A stretch of 64,000 nucleotides of DNA from Phycisphaerae bacterium (lineage in GTDB: Bacteria; Planctomycetota; Phycisphaerae; Phycisphaerales; UBA1924): the NCBI GenBank assembly GCA_016794925.1, contig JAEUIW010000006.1:62001-126000 (forward strand), read 5' to 3'. Within the stretch, counting starts at the first letter, position 1; the number at the start of each line of letters is the position of its first letter. Both the position numbers and the translations under genes were made by a program. Of this stretch, positions 36,904 through 45,835 are shown in pieces. The notes beneath the pieces were generated by a model. The model was not told the DNA's origin. It saw only the letters and a program-made list of their open reading frames with translations, and made no database searches.

Positions 36904-38505
36904 ATGGCGAGAGCGGGAGATATCGGGACGATGGCCGCATGGCTGCTCGCAGCGTGCGCTGTCAGCTCGCCGGTCGTTGAAGTACGTGGGCAACCGCTCG
37001 ACCGCGAGGTCGAGAGTCTCGTCGCGCAATCAAAGCTTGGACCGGTACGGGTCGGGATTTGCGTGGTCGACACCGCTTCGGGCCGTGTACTGGCCGAGCA
37101 CAACGCCCGCGACAGTTTTATGCCGGCCTCCAACATGAAGCTGCTCACATCCGGCGCGGCGGTCCTCGTGCTCAGCCCTGACTTTGAATTCCGCACGACG
37201 CTCTTCATGGATAATGGGCGACTCGTCATCAAGGGTGCCGGCGACCCCGCTCTCGCCGATCCGGTGCTGCTCGAACAGATGCACATGGGGGTGGACGGGC
37301 TTGTTCGTGCGCTCGTCGACGGCGTCTCGGCGAAGGGCGTGCGTGAGGTCCGAGAAGTCATCGTGGACGATCGGGTCTTCGACCGGGACTACATCCATCC
37401 GAGCTGGCCGAAGGAGCAACTGAATCAGTGGTATTGCGCCGAAGTGAGCGGACTCAATTTCCACACCAACATCCTGAGTGTGTTCGCGTCCCCAGCAACT
37501 CGCCCCGGATCGACGCCGTCGATCCGCACCGAACCCTCGGCCGATTGGATCGAGCTCACCAACAAGTCGCAGACGGTCAGCACCGGCAGCACATCGATCT
37601 GGCTCGCACGGGAGGCGGCGGCCAACCGCTTCACCGTGTTCGGCAGCGTCCGCGCTGCGCTCGACAAACCAGTTGAAGTGACGATGCACGAGCCCGCCCT
37701 GGTCTTCGGGCGGCTGGTCGCTGATCGCCTCGGTGCCGCCGGCTTCCGCAACACTGACGGAACTTCCCCCCGGGCCCGTCTGGCGGACGAAAAAGACGAA
37801 TTCCCGACCGCGGCGCAGGCCGAGACGCTCGCGGTCGTGCGCACACCGCTCAACGTCGTGCTGGAGCGCTGCAACGTGAGCTCACACAACCTGTACGCCG
37901 AGAGTCTGATCAAGCGACTCGGCCATGAGGCGACCGGTCAGCCCGGGTCGTGGGCGAACGGCGCCGCGGTGCTGCGGATGCAGCTCAATGCGAAGCTCGG
38001 TCCCGACACGGACGGCGGTGGGAGCACCGTCGTCGCCGACGGATCGGGCCTCAGCCGCGAGAACCGTGTCACACCGCTCCTCTTGGCCCAATGGCTGCGG
38101 GCCATGCACGCGGACAAGGCAACCAAGGACGCGCTGCTCGAATCGATGCCCGTCGCGGGAGAGGAGGGCACACTCAAGAAACGCTTCCGAGGCAAGAAAC
38201 TCGGGCACGAGGTGCGGGCCAAGAGCGGCTTCATCAACGGGGTGCAGTGCCTCTCGGGTTATGTCGTTGACCACGACACTGATCGTTGCGTTGCGTTCAG
38301 CGTGCTCATCAACGACATCACCCCCAAGACCCCGTTCGGCAAGGCCAAAGAGCTGCACGAATCGGTCGTCGCGACGATCGATAAGTGGCTGACCCGGACG
38401 AGCCGATCCGCGGCCGAACCCGCGACGTCCAGGAACGATTCTGAAGGAACCGCTTCGCCCGACGGAAAAAAGCCTCGCACCGCCGCATCGCCCGCTCGAC
38501 GTTGA
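36904..38505 (+). CDS. dacB: D-alanyl-D-alanine carboxypeptidase/endopeptidase, PBP4 type (S13)
   Basis: The 533-residue enzyme trims or cleaves peptidoglycan peptides. The three penicillin-binding motifs are seen: SxxK as SNMK at 76-79, SHN in VSSHNLYAESL, and KSG in RAKSGFINGVQCLSG. The N-terminus has a lipobox-like LAAC at 15-18 within WLLAACAVSS, so it may be a lipoprotein. The C-terminal 40 residues are Ser/Arg/Ala-rich. CAGGAG precedes the ATG at 36904. Presence of a PBP4 agrees with peptidoglycan in planctomycetes. It converges on the UbiD-like gene with an eight-base gap. Confidence 0.92.
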   Translation: MARAGDIGTMAAWLLAACAVSSPVVEVRGQPLDREVESLVAQSKLGPVRVGICVVDTASGRVLAEHNARDSFMPASNMKLLTSGAAVLVLSPDFEFRTTLFMDNGRLVIKGAGDPALADPVLLEQMHMGVDGLVRALVDGVSAKGVREVREVIVDDRVFDRDYIHPSWPKEQLNQWYCAEVSGLNFHTNILSVFASPATRPGSTPSIRTEPSADWIELTNKSQTVSTGSTSIWLAREAAANRFTVFGSVRAALDKPVEVTMHEPALVFGRLVADRLGAAGFRNTDGTSPRARLADEKDEFPTAAQAETLAVVRTPLNVVLERCNVSSHNLYAESLIKRLGHEATGQPGSWANGAAVLRMQLNAKLGPDTDGGGSTVVADGSGLSRENRVTPLLLAQWLRAMHADKATKDALLESMPVAGEEGTLKKRFRGKKLGHEVRAKSGFINGVQCLSGYVVDHDTDRCVAFSVLINDITPKTPFGKAKELHESVVATIDKWLTRTSRSAAEPATSRNDSEGTASPDGKKPRTAASPARR

Positions 38506-38513
38506 TCCGGCGT

Positions 38514-40613
38514 TCAGCGCGGACCATGGCGCACCGCCCAATGCTGCTCGTCCGTTTGCAGTCGCCGCGAGATGGACCGACGCACGTCCGGCGCCATGAT
38601 CAGGATGGGAGGCCACGGTCGCACCGGCTCCCCGCCCGAATCGTCGCCGGGGAGCTTGGGAGTGGAATCAAAGCACAACGATCCATTCTCAAGCACGGAC
38701 CGGTCGGCATCGCGTCCCGCGTCTGTGTGAGCGGCCCAGTGGAACATCACTTCGTCGGGGTCGTCGAGCCGGACGTCCGGTCCCACCGCGACAACAAACG
38801 GCGGCACACCTTGAATCGTGGCGACGCGGCGCAGCACGTCGCGGCCCTGCCCCGGACCATCTTTGTTCACCCGAACGAAGAGCCATCCCCGTCCGAGCTC
38901 CTCGGGCAACGCCGCGTCCAGCACGCTGGGAATCCGGCGAACTTCTTGCAGCAGCGCCTCGGCGCCGGCTCTCTCCAACACCACCGCACGCGGGCGTATG
39001 CCTTCTCCTCTCCCCCCCACTTCCTCCCCGGTTCGCTTCCGTGTGCAGTCAAATCCGATCTTGGTTCCCGCGCCCAAGCGAGGCGCGGCATGGTCCAGAA
39101 TATCAAGCGGACCGCGCACCATTTCCACATCACGGAGCGGGTGGCACCGCTCCGTCGCGGCCGAGAGCACGGCCCGTGGATCATGGACGTCGACATCCTC
39201 ATCGACCACGAAGATCGACTTGGTCCAGGCCATCTGTCCCGCGCCCCAGATCGCGTGCATCACGCGGCGAGCCTGAAGAGGGTACTCCTTTCGGATCTTG
39301 ATGAACGCGCATGAATGAAACACGCCGAACATCGGGAGGTCGTAGTCCAGGACGTCGTGAACAAGCGTTCGGAGCAACGGCAGGAAGATCCGCTCCGTCG
39401 CCTTGCCCATGAAATAGTCCTCCTGCGGCGGAAGACCGACCACGGTGGCCGGGAAGATCGGATCACGCCGATGCGTGATCGCCGTGACACGCATGATCGG
39501 ATAGCGATCCGGCAACGAATAGAAGCCGGTGTGATCTCCGAACGGACCCTCGAGCACGGCGCCCGGGCCCAGCGGCTCCTGCGTTGTGCGGGGATCCCAT
39601 CCCGGTAACCCCGACTCGGACGACACGAGTCCTTCGATCACGATCTCGGCGTTCGCGGGAACCGAGAGCGGCACCGTCTGGCACGGCACCACGGGAATGC
39701 CACCTCGGTTCAGGAAGCCGGCGAGGAGAACCTCAGAGATTCCCGGCGGCAGCGGCGCCGTCGCCGCGTACGGCAGCACGGACTCCCCCCCGAGCACGAT
39801 GGCGACAGGCATGTCCTCACCCGCGGCTTTCCATGACCTCCAGTGCCTGGCCCCGTCATGATGCATGTGCCAGTGCATGGCCAGCCGGTCGCGCCCGAGC
39901 AATTGCACGCGATACATCCCGATGTTCCGTGAGGGTGGGTTGGGACGCCCCAAGTCCGATCGATGGATCGTGTGAACGCCCGCCAAGGTGATGTACCGTC
40001 CGCGGGATTCCCTTTCCCAGTCCGGGCCTGATCCCAGCCCAGGAACTACTGAATTCGTGCCCGCGGGATAGCCCACCGCCGCGAAGTCACCATCCAGCGG
40101 CCAGCACCGGAGCATCGGCAGCCGCGTGAGGTCAATATCCCGAGCGGTATGCACGACCTGCTGGCACGGGCCGGTCCGGACACGCCGGGGGCCGATCCGT
40201 GTCAATTCGAGCAATTCCGGCAGCCGCCGCCACCGGTCCGACCAGGTGGCGGGAAGCTCCGGCCGGGCCAGTGACGCGACCCGTTCCGCGACGGCCTCGA
40301 TCCCGCCAGGAGTGTGTCCTCCCGTGTGGCAACCCAACGCCATTTCCATGCGGTGGTACGACCCGAACGCATTAATGAGCACCGGCATGTCCGACCCGCG
40401 TACGTTTGTCAGCAGCAGCGCCCTGCCCCCCAGCGCGTGCGATCGTGGATCCGCGCGTCGAGTCGCCGCCGCCGGCAGGGTCGGGGCGACGGACTTGCTC
40501 TCCCGATCTGCCAATTCGGTGATCTCAAGCAACGGAGAGACGCACGTGCGAATCGTCAACAAATTGCCAGCCGCACCGAGCGCCCCGACGAACTCACGCA
40601 CGTCCGCGTACAT
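38514..40613 (-). CDS. UbiD-family decarboxylase
   Basis: The 699-residue protein is a UbiD-type, prenylated-FMN-dependent decarboxylase. The catalytic Glu segment EGPFGDHTGFYS is intact, and LPMLRCWPLDGDFA, GMYRVQLLGRDRLAMHWH and GLPPQEDYFMGKA match the family. At 699 residues it is longer than E. coli UbiD (about 497), closer to the large versions in the futalosine-type menaquinone route. Which aromatic acid it decarboxylates cannot be read. The start at 40613 lies 11 bases from the divergent methyltransferase start at 40625. UbiX-type prenyltransferase is not in the window. Confidence 0.87.
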   Translation of the reverse strand: MYADVREFVGALGAAGNLLTIRTCVSPLLEITELADRESKSVAPTLPAAATRRADPRSHALGGRALLLTNVRGSDMPVLINAFGSYHRMEMALGCHTGGHTPGGIEAVAERVASLARPELPATWSDRWRRLPELLELTRIGPRRVRTGPCQQVVHTARDIDLTRLPMLRCWPLDGDFAAVGYPAGTNSVVPGLGSGPDWERESRGRYITLAGVHTIHRSDLGRPNPPSRNIGMYRVQLLGRDRLAMHWHMHHDGARHWRSWKAAGEDMPVAIVLGGESVLPYAATAPLPPGISEVLLAGFLNRGGIPVVPCQTVPLSVPANAEIVIEGLVSSESGLPGWDPRTTQEPLGPGAVLEGPFGDHTGFYSLPDRYPIMRVTAITHRRDPIFPATVVGLPPQEDYFMGKATERIFLPLLRTLVHDVLDYDLPMFGVFHSCAFIKIRKEYPLQARRVMHAIWGAGQMAWTKSIFVVDEDVDVHDPRAVLSAATERCHPLRDVEMVRGPLDILDHAAPRLGAGTKIGFDCTRKRTGEEVGGRGEGIRPRAVVLERAGAEALLQEVRRIPSVLDAALPEELGRGWLFVRVNKDGPGQGRDVLRRVATIQGVPPFVVAVGPDVRLDDPDEVMFHWAAHTDAGRDADRSVLENGSLCFDSTPKLPGDDSGGEPVRPWPPILIMAPDVRRSISRRLQTDEQHWAVRHGPR

Positions 40614-40624
40614 TCCTGAAGACT

Positions 40625-41374
40625 ATGGACGTCCAACGCCCGACACCCAGCCCCGATCCCACGCTCAGTTCGGACTACCAGCGCGATTGGCCCGCGTATT
40701 TCGAGGCCGTCTCGAACAAGCCGCCCCGCGAGACGCTGATGCGGGCGTTGAATTCCATTGAGATCGTGGATCCGCACCACGCACTCCCGGAGCAGCCCCT
40801 GGCCATCGACCTCGGGTGCGGCGAAGGTCGCGACACGCGCGCGCTGCTCGGCAGAAACGGGGCGGTACGCTGGACGGTCACGGCCATCGATTCGTCGCCG
40901 GTAGGGCTCAGCAAGCTGGCCGCTTCTCTCGACGCCGCCAGCGCCGCTCGGGTCTGGCCCCTCAACCTCCCCCTCGAGCACGTGTCACAGTCCCTCGCTG
41001 CGGGTGTGCCCGCCGCCCCGAACGGCTCGCTCAGGAGTGCGGCAGTCTTGGTGAACGCCTCGTTCGCGTTGCCATTTTGCGATCCCAAAGCGTTCCCGGC
41101 GCTGTGGACCTGGATTCGGAACATCCTCGCCCCGGGCGGACGGTTCGCGGGGCAGCTCTTCGGCGACCGGGACTCCTGGGCGCCGGCACGCCCCGCGAGT
41201 CACTACACTCGCGCGGCGGCGATCGGACTCATGCTGGGCTTTGACTTGGAACTGTTCGACGAGGTCGAAAAGGACGGCGAGGACGCCATGGGGGGACGCA
41301 AGCACCATCACGTGTTCCACATTGTGGCACGCAAGCCGTTCGCCAGAATTCCCAATACGGATCATTCAGCATGA
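40625..41374 (+). CDS. Class I SAM-dependent methyltransferase
   Basis: The 249-residue protein has methyltransferase motif I as AIDLGCGEGRDTRALL at about 59-74, an acidic motif II (VTAIDSS), and a post-motif region NILAPGGRFAGQLFGDRDSW. It is of the TehB/UbiE-like general type with an unknown substrate. Its stop overlaps the ATG of the following ABC ATPase gene (ATGA at 41371-41374), and the permease gene is coupled the same way. The three are translated as one operon, so the methylated compound may be linked to the transporter, an inference only. Confidence 0.83.
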   Translation: MDVQRPTPSPDPTLSSDYQRDWPAYFEAVSNKPPRETLMRALNSIEIVDPHHALPEQPLAIDLGCGEGRDTRALLGRNGAVRWTVTAIDSSPVGLSKLAASLDAASAARVWPLNLPLEHVSQSLAAGVPAAPNGSLRSAAVLVNASFALPFCDPKAFPALWTWIRNILAPGGRFAGQLFGDRDSWAPARPASHYTRAAAIGLMLGFDLELFDEVEKDGEDAMGGRKHHHVFHIVARKPFARIPNTDHSA

Positions 41375-42465
41375 ACCTCGGGGTTGCCGCACACACGGGC
41401 GAGCTGGTCATCGATCTCGAGAACGTCGAGAAGACGTACAAGGGCCGGATCCGCGCGCTTCGCGGCGTGTCGATGCGCGTCGAGCGGGGCGCGGTCTTCG
41501 GCCTGCTCGGCCCCAACGGCGCGGGCAAGAGCACCTTGGTCAAGATCCTGATGACGGTCATCCGGGCCTCGAAATGCCGCGGCACCATGCTGGGCTCGCC
41601 CATCGGAAACAAGAACGCCCTGGCCCGTGTGGGGTACCTCCCCGAGCATCATCGCTTCCCGGAATATCTCACGGCTCGTCAGGTGCTCGATTTCTACGGC
41701 GCCTTGGCGCGAGTCGGCCGCTCCGACCGTCGCTCCCGCGCCCCGGAATTGTTGGACCTGGTCGGACTTGCCGAATGGACGGACAAGAGAGTCAGGCAAT
41801 TCAGCAAGGGCATGCGCCAGCGCCTTGGCATCGCCCAGGCGCTCATGAACAACCCCGATCTCGTGCTCCTCGACGAGCCCACCGACGGCGTCGACCCCGT
41901 GGGACGGAGGGACATCCGCAACGTGCTGTCGCACCTGCGTGATCAGGGAAAGACCGTGCTGCTCAACTCGCACCTTCTGAGCGAGCTTGAGATGGTCTGC
42001 GACCGGGTCGCCATCATGGTGCAGGGGCTCGTCACCTCGCAAGGTACGATCAACGAACTCACCGAAGGGGATCGGCGATTCGAGATTGAACTCGCCGATT
42101 CCCGTACGCCCGATCAGCCGTTCTCCGCAGACCTGCTCGCGGCGCTTCCCCCGGGCACGCGGCCCGCAATGCCGGCCGCTCCCACATCGACCGGCGCTCC
42201 CACAGGACCCGCGCCCTGGACAGGCCTGCTCCCAACGGGCGAACGGGTGAGCATCGAATCGGCCATGCTCAGAGTCTGGACCGACGACCCAGCGAGAATG
42301 CAACCGATCCTCGATGGCCTCCGCGCCCGCGGGCAGGTGATCCGCGCCATGCGCCCCATCCGACCCTCGCTCGAAGACCTGTTCATGCGCGCGGTCACGG
42401 ACCCCGCCACGGGCGAGGTGTTGCGTCCCGGCGCCGCCCCAACCCGGACGGAGAATCGTCCATGA
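41371..42465 (+). CDS. ABC transporter ATP-binding protein
   Basis: The 364-residue ATPase has Walker A GPNGAGKS at 47-54, signature FSKGMRQR at 144-151 and Walker B LVLLDEPTDG at 164-173, typical of ABC-2 exporters. The C-terminal 130 residues include a Pro/Ala-rich linker and an additional domain. It overlaps the methyltransferase gene by four bases and overlaps the permease gene by four bases (ATGA at 42462), indicating translational coupling within one operon. Confidence 0.94.
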   Translation: MNLGVAAHTGELVIDLENVEKTYKGRIRALRGVSMRVERGAVFGLLGPNGAGKSTLVKILMTVIRASKCRGTMLGSPIGNKNALARVGYLPEHHRFPEYLTARQVLDFYGALARVGRSDRRSRAPELLDLVGLAEWTDKRVRQFSKGMRQRLGIAQALMNNPDLVLLDEPTDGVDPVGRRDIRNVLSHLRDQGKTVLLNSHLLSELEMVCDRVAIMVQGLVTSQGTINELTEGDRRFEIELADSRTPDQPFSADLLAALPPGTRPAMPAAPTSTGAPTGPAPWTGLLPTGERVSIESAMLRVWTDDPARMQPILDGLRARGQVIRAMRPIRPSLEDLFMRAVTDPATGEVLRPGAAPTRTENRP

Positions 42466-43718
42466 TCACGCAGTCCTGGGCAATTTTCCTCGACGGTTAC
42501 CGGGAGCTGAACGCCAAGAAACTCTTCTGGTTCGTGCTCGCCATCTCGCTTCTCGTGGTGCTCGCGTTCGCGGGCCTGGGAATCACCCGCACCGGCATCA
42601 CCGTCCTGTGGTGGGAGATCCCCGTCCAGATGTTCAGCCGTCTGCCGCCGGACATGCTCACGCCCGGGAAATTCTACAAGTTCGTGTTCCTGCAGTTCGG
42701 CATCGCCCTCTGGTTGAGCTGGATCGCTACGGTCCTCGCCCTCGTCAGCACCGCGTCGATTATCCCGGACTTCATTCAGGGCGGCGCGGTCGAACTCACC
42801 CTCAGCAAACCCATCGGCCGCGCGCGGCTGTTTCTCACCAAGTACCTCTCCGGCCTGCTTTTCGTCCTGCTCCAGGTCTCGCTCTTCACTCTCGCCTCTT
42901 TTCTGGTCATCGGCGTTCGCGGCGGAGCGTGGGAACCGGGCCTCTTCTGGTCGATCCCGATCATGACGCTCTTCTTCAGCTACCTGTATTCCGTATGTGC
43001 CCTGCTGGGATTGCTGACGCGATCGACCATCGCCGCGCTCCTGCTCACGCTCCTGTGCTGGACCGGCCTGTTCGCGGTGAACTCGCTCGAGAGTATCTTT
43101 TTGTTCGTCCGCGCAAACTACGAGGAGCGCGTCGTTGCCGTCGAGCGCGACATTCAACGGTTGGAACGCGACCTTGCCTCCGCGCCAGCGGACGATGCCC
43201 CGCCAGCCCCCCCGCCTCCCTCTTCGATCGCACCGGATGGCGCCAAGGGCGGGCTCCTCTCGACGGTCACCGACGCCCTGAAGAACTCGCTCCGCGCCCC
43301 TCCCGGCCGAGAGGATATGGCGCGCAGGCTTGAGCAGCGGAAGGGCCTGTTACCCTTGGCCCGCCAGGACTTGGCGCGCTGGACCCATGTCCACGAGATC
43401 AGCTTGGGCGTGAAAACGGTCCTCCCCAAGACCCAGGACACCATCGAGCTGCTCCGACGCACCTTGGTTCGAACGGCCGATCTCAACGCCTTCGAGAACG
43501 CGAACGACGGCGGTGATGACGCCGAGGTTGATTTCCAATTTCGACCCAATGGGAGTGGACCGGGCACCGACGTCCGAGTGGACCCACGACGCATTGGCCA
43601 ACGCGTCCGCTCACTCCAGGACAGCCGCAGCGCGGCCTGGGTCATCGGGACTTCGCTCGGATTCGAGTTTGTGGTCCTCGGTTTGGCCTGCTGGATCTTC
43701 TGCCGACGGGAATTCTGA
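42462..43718 (+). CDS. ABC-2 type permease with large loop
   Basis: The 418-residue membrane protein has six likely helices: at the N-terminus (FWFVLAISLLVVLAFAGL), then around the ALWLSWIATVLALVSTA, LLFVLLQVSLFTLASFLVI, FWSIPIMTLFFSYLYSVCALLG and IAALLLTLLCWTGLFAV stretches, and a final C-terminal one (WVIGTSLGFEFVVLGLACWIF). Between the fifth and last helices lies a soluble loop of about 200 residues with Lys/Glu/Arg-rich coils and a Pro-rich patch. The segment ELTLSKPIGRARLFLTKYL matches the coupling region of ABC-2 permeases. It is the membrane partner of the preceding ATPase; substrate unknown. Confidence 0.88.
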   Translation: MITQSWAIFLDGYRELNAKKLFWFVLAISLLVVLAFAGLGITRTGITVLWWEIPVQMFSRLPPDMLTPGKFYKFVFLQFGIALWLSWIATVLALVSTASIIPDFIQGGAVELTLSKPIGRARLFLTKYLSGLLFVLLQVSLFTLASFLVIGVRGGAWEPGLFWSIPIMTLFFSYLYSVCALLGLLTRSTIAALLLTLLCWTGLFAVNSLESIFLFVRANYEERVVAVERDIQRLERDLASAPADDAPPAPPPPSSIAPDGAKGGLLSTVTDALKNSLRAPPGREDMARRLEQRKGLLPLARQDLARWTHVHEISLGVKTVLPKTQDTIELLRRTLVRTADLNAFENANDGGDDAEVDFQFRPNGSGPGTDVRVDPRRIGQRVRSLQDSRSAAWVIGTSLGFEFVVLGLACWIFCRREF

Positions 43719-43744
43719 GCCGCTTTGCGTTCCAGCATCGGCCC

Positions 43745-44563
43745 TTAGCTTGCCAGTTCCCGGCCGCGATCGCGCGCCGCGACAATCGCATCGCGGATCG
43801 ACGAAGCAACGCCCGCCTCGTCCATCACGCGGCAAGCCACATCGGTCGTTCCCCCCTTGCTCGTCACCCGCGCGCGCAACGCCCCGGGACCATCCTCGCG
43901 TCCCGCGTCCAGCAGCGCCGCAGCGCCCGACAGCGTCCTCCGCACGATCACTCCGGCTACCTTGCGGTCGAACCCCATCTCCACGGCCGCCCGTTCCATC
44001 GCCTCCGCAAGGTAGAACAGGTACGCCGGACCGGACCCGGCCAGCGCGGTGAACGCGTCCATCAACCGCTCCTCGCAAGTCAGCACTTCTCCAAGCGGCT
44101 CGAACAGACCACGCGCGGACCGAATGTCCGATTCCCTCGTTCCGCCGGAGGGCGCAACGGCCGTTACCCCCTTTCCGAGCGACACCGCCAGGTTCGGCAT
44201 GGCCCGAACCACGCGTTCGGTCTTCAACGCGCTCGTGATCGAAGCCGATGACACGCCGGCCATGATCGAAATCACCGTTCCGCTCGGGCGCACTCCTAGC
44301 AGCTCCGCGGCCACAAGCCGGAACACCTGAGGCTTCACGGCCAGCAGCAACATCCCACCGGACGATGATCCCCGCACAACGTCGGCAGCCCGAGCGCCGA
44401 CGCAACAGCCGCGCGCGCGAAACGGCTCCAAGCGGCTCGGATCGGGATCCGCGAGCCCGATGCGCTCCGCTGGAAACATGCCCGCGCTGAGCACGCCGCG
44501 GACGATCGCTGCCCCCATGTTCCCGACGCCGATAACCGCCAGTTCCGTTCCCGCAGTATCCAT
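43745..44563 (-). CDS. proC: Pyrroline-5-carboxylate reductase
   Basis: The 272-residue enzyme makes proline from pyrroline-5-carboxylate with NAD(P)H. The nucleotide motif AVIGVGNMGAAIVRG opens the protein; LLLAVKPQ, ERVVRAMPNLAVSLGKGVTAVA and the C-terminal signature block LSGAAALL...ARVTSKGGTTDVAC are intact. Length matches the family (about 270). It converges on the ABC permease gene with a 26-base gap and is divergent from accA. proA and proB are not in the window. Confidence 0.95.
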   Translation of the reverse strand: MDTAGTELAVIGVGNMGAAIVRGVLSAGMFPAERIGLADPDPSRLEPFRARGCCVGARAADVVRGSSSGGMLLLAVKPQVFRLVAAELLGVRPSGTVISIMAGVSSASITSALKTERVVRAMPNLAVSLGKGVTAVAPSGGTRESDIRSARGLFEPLGEVLTCEERLMDAFTALAGSGPAYLFYLAEAMERAAVEMGFDRKVAGVIVRRTLSGAAALLDAGREDGPGALRARVTSKGGTTDVACRVMDEAGVASSIRDAIVAARDRGRELAS

Positions 44564-44648
44564 GCGGAAAGCGTACCGGCCTTTCCCTAGAATACGAGCA
44601 AGTTGGGAAAGTGGGTCCCGGGGCCCTCCGACCCGCGACGGAGCCCAG

Positions 44649-45641
44649 ATGTCAACGTTTTACCAACTGGATTTCGAAAAGCCCGCCCTCGAGGTGGAAC
44701 GCCGCATCGCCGAACTCGAGCCAAGGGCCGGCCGTGGGGACACCCGCAACGCTGAACAACTCGCCGTGGAGCGAGAACTGGAGAAACTCCGCGCCGAGCA
44801 TCGGGAGCGCCTCTCCGAGGCCTATCGGGACCTGAGCGCCTGGAACACCGTGCGCGTCGCGCGGCATCCGAAGCGGCCTCAGACGCGCGACTACATCGAG
44901 ATGATCGCCAAGGACTTCTGTGAGCTGCACGGAGATCGACGCTTTGGCGATGACCCCGCCATGGTGACCGGGTTTGCCCGAATTGGACCCCACAAGGTCA
45001 TGGTGGTGGGCCACCACAAGGGACGATCCACGCAGGAGCGTATCGCCTGCCACTTTGGCTGCGCCCATCCCGAGGGCTACCGCAAGGCGCTGCTGAAGTT
45101 CCAACTCGCGGAAAAATTCGGCCTTCCCATCGTGACGTTCGTGGACACCCCCGGGGCCTACCCCGGCATCGGAGCGGAGCAGCGCGGTCAGGCCGAAGCC
45201 ATCGCCGTCAATCTGCGGGAAATGAGCCGACTGCGGACGCCCATCGTCAGCCTCGTGATCGGCGAAGGCGGCTCCGGCGGAGCGCTGGGCATTGCCGTTG
45301 CCGACCGCGTGGGCATGATGTCTCACGCGTGGTATTCCGTGATCAGCCCCGAGGGATGCGCCGCGATCCTCTGGAAGACCGCGAATGAGAAAACCAACAC
45401 CGCCGCGGCCGATGCGCTCAGGCTCACCGCTCGCGACAATCTCGATCTTGGCATCGTGGACGACGTCGTGCAGGAGCCATTGGGTGGAGCCCATCGAGAA
45501 CCCAAGGCGGCGGCGGCATCCGTGGAAAACTGGATCCTGTCGTCGCTGGGCGAACTGAAGGGGCGCCCGATTGACGAGTTGCTCCAACGCCGGTACGAGC
45601 GTTTCCGCAAGCTCGGCGCATACATGGAAATGGGCGGCTAG
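44649..45641 (+). CDS. accA: Acetyl-CoA carboxylase carboxyltransferase alpha subunit
   Basis: The 330-residue subunit transfers the carboxyl group from carboxybiotin to acetyl-CoA, the first step of fatty-acid synthesis, together with AccD. The start MSTFYQLDFEKP and the LxxRxxELE coil match the N-terminal AccA helix; RPQTRDYIEMI, FVDTPGAYPGIGAEQRGQ and VIGEGGSGGALGIAVAD form the crotonase-like core. GGAG upstream of 44649 supports the ATG. accD is not in the window. A hairpin follows at 45700 and may end the transcript. Confidence 0.96.
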   Translation: MSTFYQLDFEKPALEVERRIAELEPRAGRGDTRNAEQLAVERELEKLRAEHRERLSEAYRDLSAWNTVRVARHPKRPQTRDYIEMIAKDFCELHGDRRFGDDPAMVTGFARIGPHKVMVVGHHKGRSTQERIACHFGCAHPEGYRKALLKFQLAEKFGLPIVTFVDTPGAYPGIGAEQRGQAEAIAVNLREMSRLRTPIVSLVIGEGGSGGALGIAVADRVGMMSHAWYSVISPEGCAAILWKTANEKTNTAAADALRLTARDNLDLGIVDDVVQEPLGGAHREPKAAAASVENWILSSLGELKGRPIDELLQRRYERFRKLGAYMEMGG

Positions 45642-45699
45642 TCGGGATCTGCTCTCCTGAGTAGTTCGGCATTCTCACGCCAACAAAGATAACCAACTT

Positions 45700-45745
45700 A
45701 TCGGACGTTATTGCCCGCCGATAATGTCCGATTCTTGTTTGGTTT
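45700..45745 (+). terminator. Probable accA terminator
   Basis: A 12-bp stem, ATCGGACGTTAT (45700-45711) with ATAATGTCCGAT (45721-45732) and one G-U pair, is followed by a T-rich stretch interrupted by G. It lies in a locally AT-rich spacer before the DksA-like gene and could instead be an operator. Confidence 0.55.
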
Positions 45746-45835
45746 TTGACTGTACCCACATCCGAGCCTAGCCTTCTCGACTCAAAACGGCCGCAATGAA
45801 AATCGCGGCGAGGGAAGCAAGTCTGGGGCTTGAGC

